Position numbers and translations under genes: made by a program. A stretch of DNA of 64,000 nucleotides from Notolepis coatsorum. Its lineage: Eukaryota; Chordata; Actinopteri; Aulopiformes; Paralepididae. The DNA is taken from positions 70,645,548 to 70,709,547 of the forward strand of contig OZ020586.1 in assembly GCA_963971535.1 (NCBI GenBank). Reading direction: 5' to 3'. Of this stretch, positions 1 through 10,208 are shown one piece after another; within the stretch, counting starts at the first letter, position 1, and each line of letters begins with the position of its first letter. The notes under the pieces are model-generated. The model had not been told where the DNA came from, ran no database searches, and saw only the letters and a program-made list of their open reading frames with translations.

Positions 1-340
1 ACTAAGGTACCCATGTACATGTCAAAATACTTCCCAACGGTCAGTGAATACCATGACACCAGAGGGAGCTCCACAAATCATGTTAAACCCAGATTTGGCT
101 CAAACAAGGGACTAAACACGTTTCGCAATTATGCCACATCAATGTGGAACGCCCTACCCACAGCTGTAAAGTAATGTGAATCACTACCCACTTTCAAAAC
201 CACTCTCAAAGAGCACCTACGAGAGACTACAATTCAAAAAGCAACCCCCTCCAATGTACAATAAATGTCCTAATAAACCCAATAATACACTAGGACCCTC
301 TTGGGACCAAGTAAGGTTTAGTCAATAATCCAATGTACAG
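1..340 (+). mobile_element. LINE 3' fragment, copy A (C-terminal ORF end plus 3'UTR)
   Basis: The reading frame here is broken but matches the better preserved minus-strand copy at 2319-2570. That copy reads WNALP then SLPTFKNTLKKHL, the kind of C-terminal tail seen after the reverse transcriptase of CR1/L2-type non-LTR retrotransposons. An in-frame TAA near 172 shows decay. The fragment runs off the left edge of the window. It continues into the LINE 3'UTR, with the phrase cctccaatgtac also seen in copies B and C, and stops at a poly-C run (about 343-371). The clade is inferred from the tail alone. Confidence 0.6.
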
Positions 341-371
341 TTACACCCCCCCCCCCCCCCCCCCCCCCCCG

Positions 372-586
372 CCTATCGGAAAAATATCGGTATCGGTTTT
401 TAAAATGTGATATCGGAAAATATCGGTATCGTTTTTTTTTTTTTTTATTACATTTCTATAACCTTTATTTATCCAGGCAAGCAAGTAAGAACAAATTCTG
501 ATTTTATTTAATTGTCAAAAGTATGCATAATGTTGTGTTAATTCCACAAGTGATATGTAATGTTAATTACCTGAAATTATTCCGCT

Positions 587-621
<35 letters not shown>

Positions 622-709
622 GAAACCCTGCATATATCGGTATCGGTTTGATATCGGAAATTAAGAGTTGGACAATATCGGTATCGGTAAAAAAGCCAAT
701 ATCGAGTCA
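372..709. mobile_element. Degenerate hAT end with 32-G homopolymer
   Basis: Blocks of tatcggtatcggt at 381-430 and 636-690 resemble the subterminal sequence of fish hAT elements of the TAGGGATGCACCGATA type. No complete terminal inverted repeat is visible. A run of 32 G lies at 589-620. No coding content was seen. Confidence 0.3.
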
Positions 710-806
710 TAGGGCTGGGGCGATATGGAAAAAAAATCATATCGCGATAACGATATGATTATTTTATTTTATTTCTCGATATCGATAATTATCGAATTGT
801 TATAAG

Positions 807-1630
807 TAGGGCTGTCAGTTTATCGCGTTAATTAGATTAATTAATTACACAGCAAATTATCGCGTTATGAAAATTAACCTCAAAATTAATTACAATTTTT
901 TTTTTTTTTTTTTTTTATACATTTTTTTTTTGTATCTTATTCATTCCATGATAATGTAGAATACACATTTACAGACTTTTTTTTAATATGGTCCATTTGC
1001 ATGTTCTTGGTATCTGATTCTAGGGACATCTATGAATCTCAGGGAATGTATTCCCAGTGTCAGAAATACTGTGGGCTAGATCCACAAAGAATGGATTGCA
1101 CGGTGCAAGTTGCACCCTTACTTACAATTCATTATGAATTGAAAATGGGGGACCCTGATGTAAACAAGACGAAAGTCTTTCTCTGGTCTGCATCCCCTTA
1201 ACAATTGTGTGTATTGAGCCGTACTGTACTGTACCCATTCTGCAATCTGTTAATAACATTTTCATTCAATCAATCAATCTGTGCGGTGATTGATTGAATG
1301 AAAATTTTATTTTGAGTCAATTTTAATGAACCAAATGAGAATATCAATACATTTTTTTTTTATCTTTGACTGTGAATAACACCATGCTCAAATTGACCAG
1401 ACCTGAAAAATCTAAGCAAATTAATAGATGGAAGATGATTAAACAGAAGGTTTTGTACTATATACAGTACTGAATTCTGCCATCTGGACACATGCAATTG
1501 GAAATATGATTATAGAAAATAGAATTTCAGGCATAAAATGGTTATGCGATAAAAATGCGATTAATTAGATTAATTAATTACAAATCCTGTAATTAATTAG
1601 ATTAATTTTTTTAATCGCCTGACAGCACTA
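807..1630. mobile_element. hAT MITE carrying a LINE 3' tail, copy 1
   Basis: Ends read TAGGGCTGTCAGTTTATCGC at 807 and, on the other strand, TAGTGCTGTCAGGCGATTAA ending at 1630. The element is flanked by the 8-bp duplication GTTATAAG (799-806 and 1631-1638), as expected for hAT. AT-rich blocks of attaattagatt lie just inside both ends. The middle (about 1130-1280) is a LINE 3' tail. The copy at 35874-36669 has the same architecture, so the tail is part of the amplified unit. Open frames inside are not genes. Confidence 0.88.
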
Positions 1631-1727
1631 GTTATAAGTATTAAAAAAAATAAAAATAAACATTTTTTTTTTTTTTAACAACAGATGTATGTTTATTTTG
1701 CAGCAATTCTTTGTCATTGCCGCCATC

Positions 1728-2576
1728 TTTGAATGAATGAATGAATGAATGAATGAATGAATGAATGAATGAATGAATGAATGAATGAAAACTTTATTAA
1801 CAGATTGCAGAATGGGTACAGTACAGTACAGCTCAATACATACAATTGTTAAGGGGATGCAGACCAGAGAAAGACTTTCGTCTTGTTTACATCAGGGTCC
1901 CCCATTTTCAATTCATCGTAACATATATGACATACATGACATACAGATAGACAGTACTGCTCCATCTATACATTTATGACATACCAGATTTGCAATTACA
2001 GTACTGTTTGTGATACAAAAAGAGTCCAGAAAGAAAAGAGTATATACATTAGGCGTGGAAACTGTACATTGGATTGGGTAGGTGGGGGTGGGGGGGGACT
2101 GTACATTGGAGGTGGTTGGGTGGGTGGGGGGGGGGGGGTTGGTTAGGAGTGGGGGGGGGGGGGGGGGGGGGTTGGGTAGGAGTGGGGGGGGGGGGGGTTG
2201 GGTAGGAGGGGTGGGTGGGGGACACTGTACAACTGTACAAACAACACTGTACATTGGATTATTGACAAGACCATACTTGGTAATTTACTGTACATTGGAG
2301 GGGGTTGTGTTCGGACATTTAAAGGGGCCAGTTTCGGGTTGCAGTCTCCCTTAGGTGTTTTTTGAGAGTGTTTTTGAAAGTGGGTAGTGATTCACATTCC
2401 TTTACAGCTTTGGGTAGGGCGTTCCACATTGATGTGACATAATTGCGAAACGTGTTTAGTCCCTTGTTTGAGCCGAATCTGGGTTTAACATGATTTGTGG
2501 AGCTCCCTCTGGTGTTGTGATTGTGGTATTCACTGACCTTTGTGTTACCTTTAGTGTTACATCCCCTCACACTCCA
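1728..2576 (-). mobile_element. LINE 3' end, copy B
   Basis: This is a 5'-truncated non-LTR retrotransposon read on the minus strand. The C-terminal frame at 2319-2570 contains TRGSSTNHVKPRFG, WNALP and SLPTFKNTLKKHL, typical of the tail of CR1/L2-type reverse-transcriptase proteins. It is followed by a G/C-homopolymer-rich 3'UTR (2082-2225) and the tail module seen many times in this window (1785-1935). The 3' end is a (GAAT)n microsatellite at 1731-1787, consistent with a short-repeat tail instead of poly(A). It lies inside the hAT element 710-3093. Confidence 0.65.
2082..2225. repeat. G-rich tracts with quadruplex potential
   Basis: Several G runs of 5 to about 20 bases are separated by short ttgggtaggagt spacers, in a degenerate repeat of about 30 bp. 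It belongs to the 3'UTR of LINE copy B. The same region in copy C (11226-11350) is C-rich on the plus strand and much shorter. Predicted proline- or glycine-rich frames here are artefacts of composition. Confidence 0.7.
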
Positions 2577-2965
2577 GTTCTCAGGCTGCAGCTGGTTTAA
2601 AAGCTAAAGTAAACCGGCTTCTCTGCTGGCTGTGGCTCCAGAGGAGTTGAACAGTTCTGGCTCTGCTAGTTTATTTTCGATCTTTTGGCGCTTTTTTGGT
2701 GGACAAACCACCGCACATGTGCACTGTGACTCGTGACTGGAGTCTAGTTCTGCTAGCACACATAGCCCACTGTGTACAGACGGTTTCAAAATGTATTTTA
2801 AATTAGAAGGCAAACAAAATAAATGGACAAGAGAAAAAGAAATCTGAATTTGGTCAGTATTGTCATTTGGACAAGCAAAGCCATTACTTTAAGTTGCAGG
2901 CAAGACAGACAAGTCTGTCCACGGTCTCTGGTTTGAAATCTGCCCTGTTGCAGGTAAAAAAAAAA

Positions 2966-2999
<34 letters not shown>

Positions 3000-3107
3000 C
3001 GGTTTTTCGATTTTTTTATTTATTTTGATATTCGATATCGATTATTAAAATATATCGCGATATTTATCGTTATCGTTATATCGCCCAGCCCTACTATGTC
3101 ATATGTT

Positions 3108-4085
3108 ATGATGAATTGAAAATGGGGGACCCTGGTGTAAACAAGACGAAAGTCTCTCTGGTCTGCATTCCCTTAACACATAAATTGCCAATAACGAGTA
3201 TACTCGTTATTGGCCGCCATGCGTTGAGTGCCAACACAATGATCGTTATTTCTTTTATTCGCTATTGGCCTTCATAATTCATCCAGGAAGCCTCCGGGAG
3301 CCAGCTGGACCCTGTCTGATATTGCAACGCCTCAATACCACCGCTTGGTGGATTTCAGGCGAGTTACACTCCACTCTAAACCGGAAGTGGCGCTCGGTGC
3401 ATCGGGGAAAAAGCTCCGCCAGAGATATGTTGTTACGTGGATCAATATACACACCTCGAGTGCATTGGATCGCTTTTTTTTTTTCCAGACGCATCGGCCA
3501 GAGGTAAGAGGAATCTAATGTTATTTCCAGCTCGATTGTCCATTTATTTCATTGCAATCTGTCAGATCAACGTATGGTGTCTTACTAAAGAAAGCAGTTC
3601 GTGACAATCAAGGAATCATAAACGACCCCCGCCCCCCTTTCCTTCATGCATGATGGAGCATAATGTATAGTGATCATATGCATTTGAAATTTTTAATATA
3701 GCGTGTATAGGGACGAAATGCCAATCAATAATGTATAATACGCGTCGGGGCCTATAACGCGTGTTCTAGGAATTACTGCTATACAGTCTAAAAACACTTA
3801 TATTCTCGACGGTACTAACACGACAATGTATGAATGGAAAAATATAACGTTCCCACATCCGGAACGATAGATACCCGATGTTGAATGGGCCATAGTAATG
3901 TCGATATAACTATAATATTTAAAAAGTTATAGCCCTGCAAAGAAGGTGAGCCACTCCATAGGCTTACAGCGCTGGCAGTGGTAAAGATGGTCATACTGAC
4001 TGGCACCCAATGTGTTAACAATTGTGTGTATTGAGCTGTACTGTACCCATTCTGCAATCTGTTAATAAAATGTTCAATCAATCAA
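3108..4085 (+). mobile_element. LINE 3' tail split by a TTAA element
   Basis: The tail module runs from 3108 to 3176, is interrupted by the element at 3177-4014, and resumes at 4015 to about 4085, ending in aatcaatcaatc. The intact copy at 11520-11665 shows the uninterrupted sequence, so it acts as an empty site. The interruption lies exactly at TTAA. Confidence 0.75.
3177..4014. mobile_element. TTAA-flanked non-autonomous DNA transposon (piggyBac-like), copy 1
   Basis: It is flanked by TTAA at 3173-3176 and 4015-4018. Ends are CACATAAATTGCCAATAACG and, on the other strand, CACATTGGGTGCCAGTCAGT. A perfect 26-bp palindrome lies just inside the left end (3188-3213). The interior shares blocks with the element at 38771-39716 in opposite orientation, for example the segment around agccctgcaaagaagg. 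No transposase frame is present. Superfamily is inferred from the TTAA target; only the first bases of the ends agree with each other. Confidence 0.75.
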
Positions 4086-4587
4086 TCAACTGCTGCTCCG
4101 TCTTTGCAACCTATTGTTGGATACTTCGGTAATCAGCCAATCTCATCTCCTCCGTGACTCTCCCCATCTGCGTTGCGTTTGTTTTCAATACTTCACATTA
4201 GGGCTGGGCGATATGGCCTAAATATGATATCACGATATTTTCTGACCTTTCGGCGATACACAATACACATCACAATGTCTCTTTTTTCCCCCAAACAATT
4301 CATTATGAGGCTTACCAAGACAGTATTTGAGTTTGCAAGCTAACATTAAAGACAAAATAAAATACCCATGCATTTAGCATTTTTATATTAGATATTAGAT
4401 TTAGATGAAAGGTTGAGATCCAAGGCAGCTCTAAAAAAATTTTAAAAGCCTTTATTTAGTGGCTTACATTATTTAGAAAAATCTTTTTTAAAAGTCTGAC
4501 ATGTTAGATTAGATTTAGATGATTGGATTATTAGATTATATATTGCATATATTTAGCAATGAGATATTCAATGATTTAGATATGAAA

Positions 4588-4744
4588 TATGAATTGAAAA
4601 TGGGGGACCCTGATGTAAACAAGACGAAAGTCTTTCTCTGGTCTGCATCACCTTAACAATTGTATGTATTGAGCTGTACTGTACCCATTCTGCAATATGT
4701 TAATAAAGTTTTAAATCAACCAATCAATCAATCAATCAATAAAT
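4588..4744 (+). mobile_element. LINE 3' tail copy
   Basis: The tail module (gaattgaaaatgggggaccc, acaagacgaaagtctttctc, ending near caatctgttaataaag) is followed by a short (CAAT)n run. It is a severely 5'-truncated LINE insertion. Confidence 0.7.
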
Positions 4745-4797
4745 AGCATTTTAGCATTTTTATGAAACTACTGTATATTTGTAGGTCTCCAAATGTT

Positions 4798-4940
4798 TTG
4801 ATGAATTGAAAATGGGAGGACCCTTATGTAAAAAAGCCGAAAGTCTTTTTCTGGTCTTCATCCTCCAGTCCACTGTTGTTGTATTGAGCTGTACTGTATT
4901 GTACCCATTCTGCAATCTGTTAATAAAGACAGAATGTCCT
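4798..4940 (+). mobile_element. LINE 3' tail copy, diverged
   Basis: A diverged copy of the same tail module, starting gatgaattgaaaatggg and ending gttaataaag. It lies about 60 bp downstream of the preceding copy, inside the same hAT element. Confidence 0.65.
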
Positions 4941-5177
4941 CCATTGATTTTGACGAGTGCTCACAACAACAAAGCTACTAACGTTAGCTCCCCGCGGCCG
5001 ACGAGTAGATTACCAGTTACCATTACCAGATCCGCAGGATGACTAAATGAGGCATAATGATTTTACTGCAACGAATGTTATAATAAAAGCCTTTCCATAC
5101 ATCCGTCTGATTGAAAACTTTATTAACAGACCGCAGAATGGGCACAACTCAGCACGGGCTGAGATATGAACGAGTAA

Positions 5178-5438
5178 AGGCGCTCCCATAGTCCAGCAGA
5201 CTGTACACAGAGCAGACTCCGCGGATGTCCGCGCGGACGTCCGCACGGACTCTTGAGCTTTGATCTCAGCGGACAGCAGACCCACAGGTGCGACGCTCCT
5301 ATTTTCTGACGCGCGGACATCCGCGCCGCTGACTTGGTGTCACACAAAACGTTGCTCGGCGTTTTGGTTGACATTGAACTGCATTAAATGTGACACTGCG
5401 CGAGCGATTGGTGGCGCGAGGAGAGAGATGAGCTTGTG

Positions 5439-5482
<44 letters not shown>

Positions 5483-5580
5483 GGCGCGAGGAGAGAGATG
5501 AGCCCGTGAAGCTCTCTCTCTCTCTCTACATCTCTCTCTCTCTCTCTCTCTGGTGGCGCGAGGAGAGAGATGAGCCCGTG

Positions 5581-5611
<31 letters not shown>

Positions 5612-5864
5612 ACATCTCTCTCTCTCTCTACCTCTCTCTCTCTCTACATGTCTCTCTCTCTCCCCCGCTGATAATGTTCCCTCTGATCTGCCAGTACAGT
5701 AGAACAGACAGAATTGTGGGAAATGTAGTAAAACTGGTGCGAGAAATGTAGGAAATAGACCGCGGACATCCGCTGAGATCTGCTCGACTATGAAAGCTCA
5801 AAGAGCCGCGCGGACATCCGCGGAGTCTGCTCTGTGTACAGTCTGCTGGACTATGGGAGCGCCT
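5178..5864. mobile_element. Harbinger-like MITE with about 60-bp inverted ends
   Basis: The left end AGGCGCTCCCATAGTCCAGC continues for about 60 bp and is repeated inverted at the right end (about 5805-5864). The 3-bp duplication TAA (5175-5177, 5865-5867) fits the PIF/Harbinger preference for TWA. The middle is a CT-rich repeat array (5410-5662). No transposase is visible. Confidence 0.75.
5410..5662. repeat. Composite CT microsatellite/minisatellite
   Basis: Three copies of the segment ggtggcgcgaggagagagat, each followed by a CT run, start near 5410, 5480 and 5551. Interspersed acat motifs follow. The array forms the interior of the MITE at 5178-5864. Confidence 0.8.
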
Positions 5865-6328
5865 TAATGCTTGCTATCTATCTAGGTCGTCCTCGGACGT
5901 TGCTATGTTCGGGTAAATATGCTGATGTTATTGAACGTGTAACTATATAACGTTAATGCCACAAAACGAATGCCTTTGTTAATCATAAGTAGTAACTTTG
6001 ATGCAGTAGTGTGTGTGTGGGGGCGGCGTTGTTCAAAAGTTTGAACGTGTGGACCAGATTGACGCGACACAATCCTCTTGGGCAAAACATCACGATACGT
6101 TTAAAAAGTGTATCGTTAATGAACTGTACCCGATATTTATATAATAGTCATATCGCCCAGCCCTACTTCACATTGGCTGTCACACACTGTATCAAACCCT
6201 GTTGGTACATCAGCAATCAGAAGAAAACGACACTGGCAATGTGATCTCTTTCCTTAGATCATGTTTATTTTCATAAACATAGCTTCGTACAAGATGTAAC
6301 CCATTCTGTAATGTCCTTGAACAGTCTT

Positions 6329-6789
6329 TTTTTTTTATCCACTTTTTCTCCCCATTTTCTATTTTTCTCCCATCCCAATTTCGTATTTCCAATTCTTCCC
6401 TCCCCTGTCTTGAACGTTGCTAGACTATGCCTCCCACTGGTCAGCTGTAGTGAGGATAGAAGCCTTGCATCACGTGTCCCCTCCGGTACACGAGGAGGCA
6501 GCCTGTTGCATCTTTTCACCGCAGCAGCTCGAACTCTGTGGCGAGGAGTAACGTGTGGGAGGCTCACGCTGCCCCCGATACTTCCCGTTTCCGCCGCACT
6601 GGCGTCACCCAACAGACCTGTAGGAGTCCCTGTCCACAACGTCCAATCCCCACCCACCGGCTTTCCCACCCTCTAACACTGCCAATTGTGTTAGTATGAC
6701 GGCCGTTAGCAATGCAGAGAGCTGGGCTCGATACCAGCATCTCCTGCGTTAGTGGTGAGCGGCTTGCCCACTGCGCCACTCAGCCGCCC
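6329..6789 (-). mobile_element. tRNA-derived SINE, family A, full length
   Basis: Read on the minus strand it starts GGGCGGCTGAGTGGCGCAGT, with a polymerase III A box in the first 30 bases, followed by a degenerate B box near 6720. It has a body of about 380 bp and an A-rich tail at the plus-strand left end. It is flanked by a perfect duplication TGTCCTTGAACAGTCTT (6312-6328 and from 6790). It matches the plus-strand copy at 19291-19759 along its length. Frames inside it are not genes. Confidence 0.85.
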
Positions 6790-6807
6790 TGTCCTTGAAC
6801 AGTCTTT

Positions 6808-7941
6808 GAAGAAAAACTAAATTCATTATTCTAACGATCTCTCTTCGGTCACCCCGCTCGGTGGTCGTGCGGCCTAGCTGTCCAAAGGCCTTCCCCGTTA
6901 GCCGTGGCAATTCCCCTCCCCCACCCAGCGAGGGTGAGGAGGGATTTCAAAGTCTCTGTCAACACGTCTGATCGATTCCGCCTTGTGTCTTAATCTGGCT
7001 AGTCTTCTGAAGACCCCACAGCTTACCGTCTTCAAGTCTCGCGATGTCGAACTCTCTCTCGTGACTGTTACTATGGCAACGGCACTTTTGACCCAAATCA
7101 CTATAGCAACGGCGATGTTGATATTACCGCACCTCTTACCCCAAAACAAAAGCTGTGGCTTGGTAATGCACTCTCATGATCGAGTAACCTTGACACTGTG
7201 GCTATCAGCTGTTGATGTTACCAGCACAGCCCAAATCCTCATCTGCTGCCATTAGTCTGCTGCTGCTAACACACACTAGTAGATGCTGTCATCCACCGAT
7301 ATTTACATGTGTACACATTGAAAAACAAGGCTACTTCCTTCACTAAAGATATTGCACGGATGATATACTAGCACAATCACACCCATAGGTGTGCAATTTG
7401 CTCCGGATTTGCTCCAGCGCAGTTGGCTCACGGAGAAGTTTGCACCTGGCAGTGCTGTTGGCAGATATCAGGAAGGGGAAAAATGAACCCGAAATGAGGC
7501 AGAGACATAACATTATTTTTCACCATTTGTATTTCGTATTGTATAGAGCTTGCTTAATTTGTATTTTCATGACACATTGCATCCTTTGTTTTTGTCACCA
7601 TCTTTCGTCATTGCATTTGTTTGTCATGTCATCGTGTTGGTGAGGTTGCTGGGACCGGGGGAGATGGGGGGGCCCGCAGGGGTGGCATTCCCGTCACCAT
7701 GCATGGCGGTGTGAGTGGCACACAGGCTGTTTGCGTTTTTCTTTGGTCATGACATGCTTTATCAGGGGGTGCGTCTTTGATGGGGATGTGGTGGGGATTG
7801 ATGTGTGGGGTGTTTGGGGGACTGGCTGTTCCGGGGGGGTGGGGGGTTGACACATGCCTTCGAGAACACTGTACTTATTGTATGCCTATTCTTATCTGGG
7901 GAGTGACAAGCGACCACTTCAAAGTACTTACGATTACTTTC
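6808..7941. other. No feature recognised
   Basis: Unique-looking sequence with no supported gene or element. A block around 6850-7140 has mixed composition and short frames without recognisable motifs. A GT-rich, G-run-rich stretch lies at 7655-7850. Confidence 0.4.
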
Positions 7942-7945
7942 TTAA

Positions 7946-8884
7946 CACTATGCCGTCCGTCCACGTATATATACGTGTTTTGAAAAAGTGCGATGTGGAC
8001 CAGAGCCACGAGTATATACGTGACGAGTTGTTATTGTTTTATTCTATATTTATAAACTGATCTTAGGTACCCGATCCACTACCAGCATCTTTTCACATAT
8101 TTGATTTTCGAAACATGCAGTACCGGCCATACCCGCTTAGGGGCGCCATCACTGCAGTATCAATGTGAATTTAAAAAAAAATAAAAAAGTACAATTCTGT
8201 GGGCGGATCATAGTTCCTTGATCCCAGCCGAACATCCTCCATCTTGGATCAGTTTGGCGAGCGGTTTTTTCAGCGTGGAATAATGGGATTTATGATTAGC
8301 CAATGTGCATATCGATCTACCAGAATCCGATGACTGGTGAGGAAATGCTGCCGGCGATCACATGGCCTGACGGTAGGATATTACCCCGAATTACAGCTGG
8401 ATTGGACATTGTTTTATAACGTAACGTGATCGGTCAATGAAAATGCTATATTGAACGCACACTGTATTGGTAATCAATAATAGTAATCAGCGTTCCCCGC
8501 CGCCCCCATTTCATCCATAGATGCTCTGTAATAGTCCGGATGCTACGCAGGTTCGTTTTATTTCATTCGTATATATACAGCAGAAATGGCGTTTGATATA
8601 ACGGCGCCAACGTTTAGCCTATTATCTAGCTCCCGGGAAAAAAGACGAGACGAAAAGTGGGATAAACCTTATATTCACGATGCTATAAAATGACAACCAA
8701 CCGATGGATTTTTATTTTCTTTAAGCCATTATGAAGGCACGGTTTATGCACTCAAGTGACAATGAGAATGGACAGATAGCAATACTATAAATGATATATA
8801 AAGCTCTTGGAAAGTACATTGGTTTGTTTACAATCCGCTGTCCTCTGAGGCCTAAATCCATAGGCCGCGCCGGTCGTCATAGTG
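7946..8884. mobile_element. TTAA-flanked non-autonomous element, copy 2
   Basis: The left flank is TTAA (7942-7945). The right flank is TTAG (8885-8888), one change from TTAA. Ends are CACTATGCCGTCCGTCC and, on the other strand, CACTATGACGACCGG. A perfect 16-bp palindrome CACGTATATATACGTG lies inside the left end (7962-7977). The interior near 8280-8320 matches, in reverse orientation, the element at 46776-47723. No transposase frame is visible. Confidence 0.75.
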
Positions 8885-9812
8885 TTAGACAGACAAGTCA
8901 ATTTCCCCTTTTGGGAAATTCAGCCGTCATAGCTGCATGTGGGGAGGGGGGGTGCAGGTAGTAGTAGTAATAATAATAATAGAGCATAGAGCAGGGGTCT
9001 CAAACTCAATTTACCTGGGGGCCGCTGGAGGTAGAGTCTGGGTGAGGCTGGGCCGCATCAAATATTCCACAAAAAAAGGGTTTCAAGTATTAAAAAAAAA
9101 AGTACAACTGATCCAATCTTCTCAATCTTTAGCAATAACATTTCAGAACATGAACAGTTCTTCAGAACATTAACGGTTCTTCAGGCTTCTCAGTGGTGTC
9201 AGTGGACTCATCCACAGCTATGGAAATGCACTGTGCATTTTTTTTTATTCTATCACAAAGCTGCTTATAAAAAAAATAGGTAAAAACCATATTATGCGTT
9301 TATCAATAAATAAATGCCCCACATTTTTTAATAGATTGGGGGCCCACAAATTGATTCTTTAGTGGGGCCCAGAATCTCCAGCTACGCCCCTGGCTGGGAC
9401 TTTTTCCGTCCATTCACCTTTGAATTGCAGTCGACTTTTCTTTTACTGACCATCTTTGAAAATGCCATATTTTTCTGCTGGTTGCCTGCTGGCGAAAATA
9501 GGCTAATAGCTACATTTATCTCACAGAGATAAAACTGGGAGTGAGTTTACTGTATATGCGCTTTCAACTCTGCTCCGATTTGAACTGAAAGAGAAAGACG
9601 ACAGCAGTCCGTGAAGACCCGCCCTACTCCCCTACTCTGCCTCTGATTCGCAGACTGTGGCTGAGGGGGAAAAAACGCTGACGGGACGCGTGTGGCTTTT
9701 TCCCAATCCAACAGTGCAAAAATGCGGAAGCATTCGTCACCGCACGCCACTACGGTAAATCGCCTTTCTTTTCAGGCCCGCTTTGGGAGCTGTCGCGCGG
9801 AAATAGGCTGTC

Positions 9813-10085
9813 TATTGCCATTCTCTTTGACAAACTCTAACCTTAACCAGCTCCTTAACAGCGCCTAAACTTAACCGTTCTAACCTTAACCAACTCCGAA
9901 ACAATGCCTAACCTTAACCTTAACCATGCCTAACCTTAACCATAGAAAGAATATTGCCATTCTCTTTGACAAACTCTAACCTTAACCAGCTCCTTAACAG
10001 CGCCTAAACTTAACCGTTCTAACCTTAACCAACTCCGAAACAATGCCTAACCTTAACCTTAACCTTAACCATGCCTAACCTTAAC
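9813..10085. repeat. Two tandem units of about 138 bp rich in ccttaacc
   Basis: Two direct copies begin tattgccattctctttgac (near 9813 and 9952). Both contain many taaccttaacc motifs. The hexamer differs from the vertebrate telomere CCCTAA, so this is not a clean telomeric tract. Confidence 0.75.
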
Positions 10086-10140
10086 CGGCGAAAGAATACA
10101 CGTTAAAAAAAAAAATCACGTTAAAAAAAATATATTTGAC

Positions 10141-10208
10141 GGGATTCGAACTCACCAGCAACTAGCTGTAGGATCCACAGCCATGGCGTCTTGCCAATTG
10201 AGCTATTT
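10141..10208 (-). other. tRNA-like segment inside a hAT element
   Basis: Read on the minus strand it has an A-box-like TAGCTCAATTGGCAAGAC and a B box GAGTTCGAATCCC. Between them is a five-base-pair stem (GCTGT/ACAGC) closing a seven-base loop. The acceptor ends do not pair convincingly, and extra bases sit where the variable arm would be. It is a tRNA relic or SINE head rather than a working tRNA gene. Confidence 0.5.

Larger units (their letters stand above)
710..3093. mobile_element. hAT-type element, non-autonomous, with nested insertions
   Basis: The left end starts TAGGGCTGGGGCGATATGG at 710. The right end, on the other strand, reads TAGGGCTGGGCGATATAACG and stops at 3093. These are inverted terminal repeats of the fish hAT type. 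The flanking 8-mers (702-709 and 3094-3101) match only partly, so the TSD has decayed or an end is shifted. The element contains a hAT MITE (807-1630) and a LINE 3' end (1728-2576). No transposase frame is visible in what remains (about 2577-3093). Confidence 0.7.
4199..6165. mobile_element. hAT-type element with nested LINE tails and a Harbinger MITE
   Basis: The left end is TAGGGCTGGGCGATATGGCC. The right end ends CATATCGCCCAGCCCTA at 6165. The 8-bp duplication CTTCACAT (4191-4198 and 6166-6173) is exact. Inside lie LINE tails at about 4588-4744 and 4798-4940, a fragment near 5110-5150, and a Harbinger-like MITE at 5178-5864. No hAT transposase remains. Confidence 0.88.

Noticed and set aside
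213-213. Zero-interest placeholder in the findings list
   Set aside because: It refers to a protein residue number, not to base 213, and makes no claim about the sequence; ignore it.
1001-1201. Small ORF that recurs at 36042-36254
   Set aside because: Both lie inside copies of the same hAT MITE and run into a LINE 3' tail; repetition reflects transposition, not a conserved gene.
1913-2254. Proline-rich minus-strand frames
   Set aside because: They are translations of G-run repeats in a LINE 3'UTR.
6271-6676. Overlapping frames of 120-130 codons on both strands
   Set aside because: They lie within the SINE at 6329-6789; no protein motifs, and the equivalent frames in the copy at 19291 differ.
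9813-10085. Interstitial telomere
   Set aside because: The motif is ccttaacc-like, not CCCTAA, and lies in a duplicated block within a hAT element.
10141-10208. Functional tRNA gene
   Set aside because: Acceptor pairing is poor and the variable region is irregular; it is embedded in a transposon.
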